Shown here: in pieces, positions 61,401 through 64,000 of the stretch
Position numbering within the stretch: position 1 is the first letter of the stretch
Layout of the letters: every line of letters starts with the position of its first letter
Assembly: GCF_025938095.1 (NCBI RefSeq)
Contig: NZ_JAPCZF010000001.1
Span: 248,001-312,000 of the forward strand
Source of the DNA: Novosphingobium sp. JCM 18896
Lineage (GTDB): Bacteria > Pseudomonadota > Alphaproteobacteria > Sphingomonadales > Sphingomonadaceae
Reading direction: 5' to 3'
DNA length: 64,000 nucleotides
The notes under the pieces: generated by a model
Database searches by the model: none
What the model was told of the DNA's origin: nothing
What the model saw: only the letters and a program-made list of their open reading frames with translations
Translations under genes and position numbers: made by a program

Positions 61401-62849
61401 TCAGGATTGGAAGCGCAAGCCCCGCGGCGTGACCGCGGTCTGCAGCAGGTGGAACAGGCCTTCGATCGCCAGCGCCATCACCGCCGCCGGAATCGCACCT
61501 TCGAGGATCAGCCGTGTATCGTTGAGGCGGATGCCGGTGAGGATCGGCTGGCCATAGCCGCCCGCACCGATGATCGCGCCGAGCGTGGCCAGGCCCACGG
61601 CGATCACCGCGGCGGTGCGCAGCCCGGCCATGATCGTCGGCAGGGCCAGCGGTAGCTCCACCCGCCGCAGCCGCGCGGTGCGCGACAGGCCGAGCGCGTC
61701 GGCACTGTCGAGCAGGGCGGGGGCGATGCCGGTGAGCCCGGCGTGGGTGTTACGCACGATCGGCAGCAGCGAATAGAGGAACAGCGCGGCGATCGTCGGC
61801 GCCGCGCCGATGCCGAGCAGCGGGATCAGGATGACGAACAGCGCGAGGCTGGGGATCGTCTGCAGCAGCCCGGTCAGCGACAGAACGAGGGCGCCGAGCC
61901 GGCGATTGCGCGCAGCGGCGATCCCGAGCGGAAGGGCGACGATCAGCGCGGCGGCGAGCGAGACCGCGACGAGCCAGAGGTGTTCGAGCGTGCGGTCGAG
62001 CAGGCGGTGCCAGAGGCCGTCTCCGTCGGGCTTGCCCGCCGTTTCGCCGAGCGCGAAGCGGGCCGCATCGGTCTCGCTCAGCTTGTCGACCGTGACCTTG
62101 CGGTTGAGTTCGCGCATCTCGGCCTCGTCGATCGAGCCTGCCAGCCCATCCAGCGCGGCGATCGCCTTGGCGGGCAGGCCGGCGCGATAGACGAAGACCG
62201 CGTCGTAGCGCGGGAAGAACTGGCGATCGTCGCGCAGGACGGTCAGGCCGTAGGTCACGATCTCGGCGTCGGTGGTGTAGACGTCGGTCACGGCGATCTG
62301 GTTCGCGGCGATGGCGCGGTAGGCGAGGTCGTGGTCGATCCCGAGGATTTTCAGCCCGCCGAGGCCGTAGGCGCGCGACAGTGCCGGCCAGCCGTCCTGG
62401 CGGTCGACGAATTCGTTCGATAGCCCGATCGCAAGCTCGGGATGCCGGGCAAGATCGCCGATCGTCGCGATCCCCAGTCGCTTGGCGACATCGGCGCGCA
62501 TCGCGAGGGCATAGCCGTTGGAAAAGCCGATCGGCTTGGACATGGCCAAGCCTTGCGCGGCAAGCGCGCGGGGCAGGTCGGCATCGCTCGCCAGATGCTG
62601 ACCCGAGAGGATCTCGAAGCGCAGGGTACCGGTATAGTCGGGATAGACGTCGATCTCGCCGGCCTTGAGCGCGTCCCAGAGGATGCGGCTGCCGCCGAGT
62701 TCGCGGCGATGCGTCGCAGGCACGCCCGCGCGTTCGAGCGCGAGTCGCGCGATCTCGCCCAGAATTACGCCTTCGGTGAACTTCTTCGAGCCGACGGTTT
62801 CGGCCTGGAGCGGCGCAGCGATCAGCGCGAGCAGCAGCAGCCACCTCAC
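61401..62849 (-). CDS. Opu-type ABC transporter, fused substrate-binding protein and permease
   Basis: 482-residue fusion. A signal peptide (residues 1-15) is followed by an OpuAC-like binding domain (about 17-270: VGSKKFTEGVILGEIARLAL, GEIDVYPDYTGTL, then AIGLSNEFVDRQDGWPALSR). A permease domain covers about 280-475 (LVAVSLAAALIVALPLGIAA, with GLLQTIPSLALFVILIPLL and TAAVIAVGLATLGAIIGAGG). The order binding domain first, permease second is the reverse of the better known permease-first Opu/EgtU fusions. The likely substrate is a betaine, choline-type compound or ergothioneine; unknown. ATG 62849 overlaps the ATPase stop by 4 bases. Confidence 0.9.
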   Translation of the reverse strand: MRWLLLLALIAAPLQAETVGSKKFTEGVILGEIARLALERAGVPATHRRELGGSRILWDALKAGEIDVYPDYTGTLRFEILSGQHLASDADLPRALAAQGLAMSKPIGFSNGYALAMRADVAKRLGIATIGDLARHPELAIGLSNEFVDRQDGWPALSRAYGLGGLKILGIDHDLAYRAIAANQIAVTDVYTTDAEIVTYGLTVLRDDRQFFPRYDAVFVYRAGLPAKAIAALDGLAGSIDEAEMRELNRKVTVDKLSETDAARFALGETAGKPDGDGLWHRLLDRTLEHLWLVAVSLAAALIVALPLGIAAARNRRLGALVLSLTGLLQTIPSLALFVILIPLLGIGAAPTIAALFLYSLLPIVRNTHAGLTGIAPALLDSADALGLSRTARLRRVELPLALPTIMAGLRTAAVIAVGLATLGAIIGAGGYGQPILTGIRLNDTRLILEGAIPAAVMALAIEGLFHLLQTAVTPRGLRFQS

Positions 62850-63562
62850 AGCGCGTCCTCCGCCGCGAGAAATTCGGTGACGAAAGGCTCGGCGGGGCGC
62901 TCGGTCAGATCGGTGATCGCACCCTTCTGGACGATCCTGCCGTCGCGCATCAGCACAGCGGTTCCGCCAAAGAAGCGCGCTTCGCCGAGGCTATGCGTGA
63001 CCAGGACCACGGTCTTGCCGAGCCCTGCGAAAATGCCGCGCAGTTCCTCGGCCAGCCGTACCCGCGTGATCGGATCGAGCGCCGACAGCGGCTCGTCGAG
63101 CAGCAGCACCGCGGGATCGAGCATCAGCGCGCGCATCAGCGCGACGCGCTGGCGCTGGCCCCCCGAGAGCTCGCCCGGATAGCGATCGAGTTGCGCGGCA
63201 TCGAGCGCGACCAGCGCGGCGAGTTCGTCGACCCGCGCGGCGATCCGCTCGGCCGGCCAATTCAGCTCGCGCGCCATCAGCGCGACGTTGCCGCGCGCGG
63301 TCAGGTGCGGGAACAGCCCGCCGTCCTGGATCACGTAACCCAGCCGCTGCCGCATCGCGCGCCAGTCGGTCACGGGGCGCCCCTCGAAGCGCAGATCGCC
63401 GGTGAACGGCGTCAGTCCCGCGAGCGTGCGCAGCAGGGTCGACTTGCCCGAGCCCGAGGGGCCGAGCAAGATCAGGGTCTCGCCGGCAGCGATGGCGAGC
63501 GTGGTAGGCGCGAGTGCCGGCACGTCGCCATAGGCCACCGCCACCTGATCGAGTGCGAACAT
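62846..63562 (-). CDS. Opu-type ABC transporter ATP-binding protein
   Basis: 238-residue ATPase. Walker A GPSGSGKSTLLRT near 33-45, Q-loop YVIQDGGLFPHL, signature LSGGQRQRVALMRALMLDP, Walker B AVLLLDEPLSALDP and switch histidine in VLVTHSLGEA. It lacks the C-terminal CBS pair found in OpuAA/OpuCA, so the ionic-strength gating of those ATPases is not expected. It is first in a two-gene operon with the fused permease. ATG 63562; a MITE-like element lies 43 bases upstream. Confidence 0.94.
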   Translation of the reverse strand: MFALDQVAVAYGDVPALAPTTLAIAAGETLILLGPSGSGKSTLLRTLAGLTPFTGDLRFEGRPVTDWRAMRQRLGYVIQDGGLFPHLTARGNVALMARELNWPAERIAARVDELAALVALDAAQLDRYPGELSGGQRQRVALMRALMLDPAVLLLDEPLSALDPITRVRLAEELRGIFAGLGKTVVLVTHSLGEARFFGGTAVLMRDGRIVQKGAITDLTERPAEPFVTEFLAAEDAL

Positions 63563-63604
63563 GGTGGGACTGTAGGGGGAAAATTCGACGCGAGGACAGA
63601 TTTA

Positions 63605-63739
63605 ATCCTCCCCGGCACGGGGAGGGGGACCGCGACGCGAAGCGGCGTGGTGGAGGGGGCTCGCGGCCAGGCGCTGCGTTTGAAGGAGAACCCCCTCCGT
63701 CATCCCTGCGGGATGCCACCTCCCCGTGCCGGGGAGGAT
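63605..63739. mobile_element. MITE-like CCTCCCC element 4 (135 bp)
   Basis: Left arm ATCCTCCCCGGCACGGGGAG then GGGGACCGCGACGCG...GGTGGAGGGGG; the right arm ends TGCCGGGGAGGAT with the complementary loop. The right arm has the second core type (CGTCATCCCTGCGGGATGCC) shared with the 16281 element. It lies between the Opu ATPase gene and the gene at the window end. Confidence 0.72.
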
Positions 63740-63748
63740 GAGAAGCGC

Positions 63749-64000
63749 TCAGTCCACCCGATACGACAATTGCACGGTCTCGTTCGCCGGGATCGTCCGG
63801 CGCCAGACGCGCTTGCCCGGCTTGGCGATCAGCCCGCTCGGCAGGCCGCGGTAGGTGCGGCCGAGGTTGTGGAATTCCGCCTCGAAGGTGACCGCGAAGG
63901 GATTGGCGTTGCGGATCGTCAGGACGTGGGGCGCCTTGGCACTCGCAGGCTCGCGCGTTTCGATCGTCACGTCGCCGGCGCGGGCGAAGGCCAGCTCGAC
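63749..64000 (-). CDS. C-terminal fragment of an unidentified protein (DUF4139-like end?)
   Basis: The 3' end of a minus-strand gene entering from beyond the window; 83 residues are visible and the frame is open to base 64000. The residues are beta-rich (HVLTIRNANPFAVTFEAEFH, then KRVWRRTIPANETVQLSYRV), which resembles the closing strands of DUF4139 proteins, where the end often reads 'pangs..l.y.v'. This is a weak assignment. The stop at 63749-63751 lies 10 bases from a MITE-like element. Confidence 0.45.
   Translation of the reverse strand, partial: VELAFARAGDVTIETREPASAKAPHVLTIRNANPFAVTFEAEFHNLGRTYRGLPSGLIAKPGKRVWRRTIPANETVQLSYRVD

Overview
The window is a high-G+C chromosomal segment of an alphaproteobacterium, almost certainly a sphingomonad (Sphingomonadaceae; Sphingomonas/Novosphingobium type). 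The evidence is the mix of an Oar-like and a classical TonB-dependent receptor, a ChpT-type histidine phosphotransferase, an ATP12 chaperone, a TIGR02186/TauE pair, a TorF-type porin, and typical alphaproteobacterial operons. I saw no prophage, plasmid, integrase, CRISPR or tRNA signals. Genes are densely packed, and 4-base ATGA/GTGA overlaps are frequent.

Layout: 1-1.7 kb clpP (3' end) and clpX. 1.75-2.23 kb a compact element with a frameshifted DUF559 nuclease gene between inverted repeats. 2.3-4.1 kb a double-VOC protein and a His-rich cation diffusion facilitator. 4.4-9.1 kb a large Oar-like receptor and a secreted PPC-like protein. 9.2-14.2 kb mtgA, two small unknown proteins, a YbaL-type antiporter, a GNAT enzyme, an outer-membrane protein and an NTF2-like protein. 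14.4-16.3 kb a lone short flagellin and a ParD-like/methionine aminopeptidase operon behind an array of half-sites. 16.3-21 kb a zinc-ribbon protein, rpoH, rluD, a JAMM peptidase, chpT, an amidase and RNase P RNA. 21-24.6 kb a phosphatase, TorF, gloA and nhaA. 24.7-27.2 kb an NfrB-like glycosyltransferase with a barrel-like partner. 27.3-33 kb TauE/TIGR02186, a HerA-like ATPase, a MATE exporter and queE. 33.3-36.1 kb valS. 36.2-39.8 kb an Mla-type lipid transport operon. 40-45 kb an Nmad3-like protein, a four-gene operon ending in ATP12, an RluA-family synthase and crcB. 45-50.3 kb an esterase, rpsU, an FKBP and gatCAB. 50.3-56.6 kb a two-component system behind a lipoprotein intradiol dioxygenase, an unknown protein and an M16 protease. 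56.9-60.8 kb a TonB receptor with a PhoD phosphatase. 60.9-64 kb an NTF2-like protein, a fused Opu-type transporter and the end of an unidentified gene.

The most interesting pattern is a dispersed repeat family. Four MITE-like elements of about 125-156 bp (16281, 33104, 43022, 63605) share terminal inverted repeats with the 483-bp element at 1750-2232. In that larger element the repeats tightly enclose a DUF559 (Vsr-like) nuclease gene: one repeat supplies its Shine-Dalgarno and the stop codon lies next to the other. This looks like an autonomous/non-autonomous pair mobilised by a DUF559 nuclease, comparable to REP/RAYT systems. The ParD-like/MetAP operon, with three half-sites on an exact 11-bp period plus one inverted half-site, is the second candidate for a little-described system.
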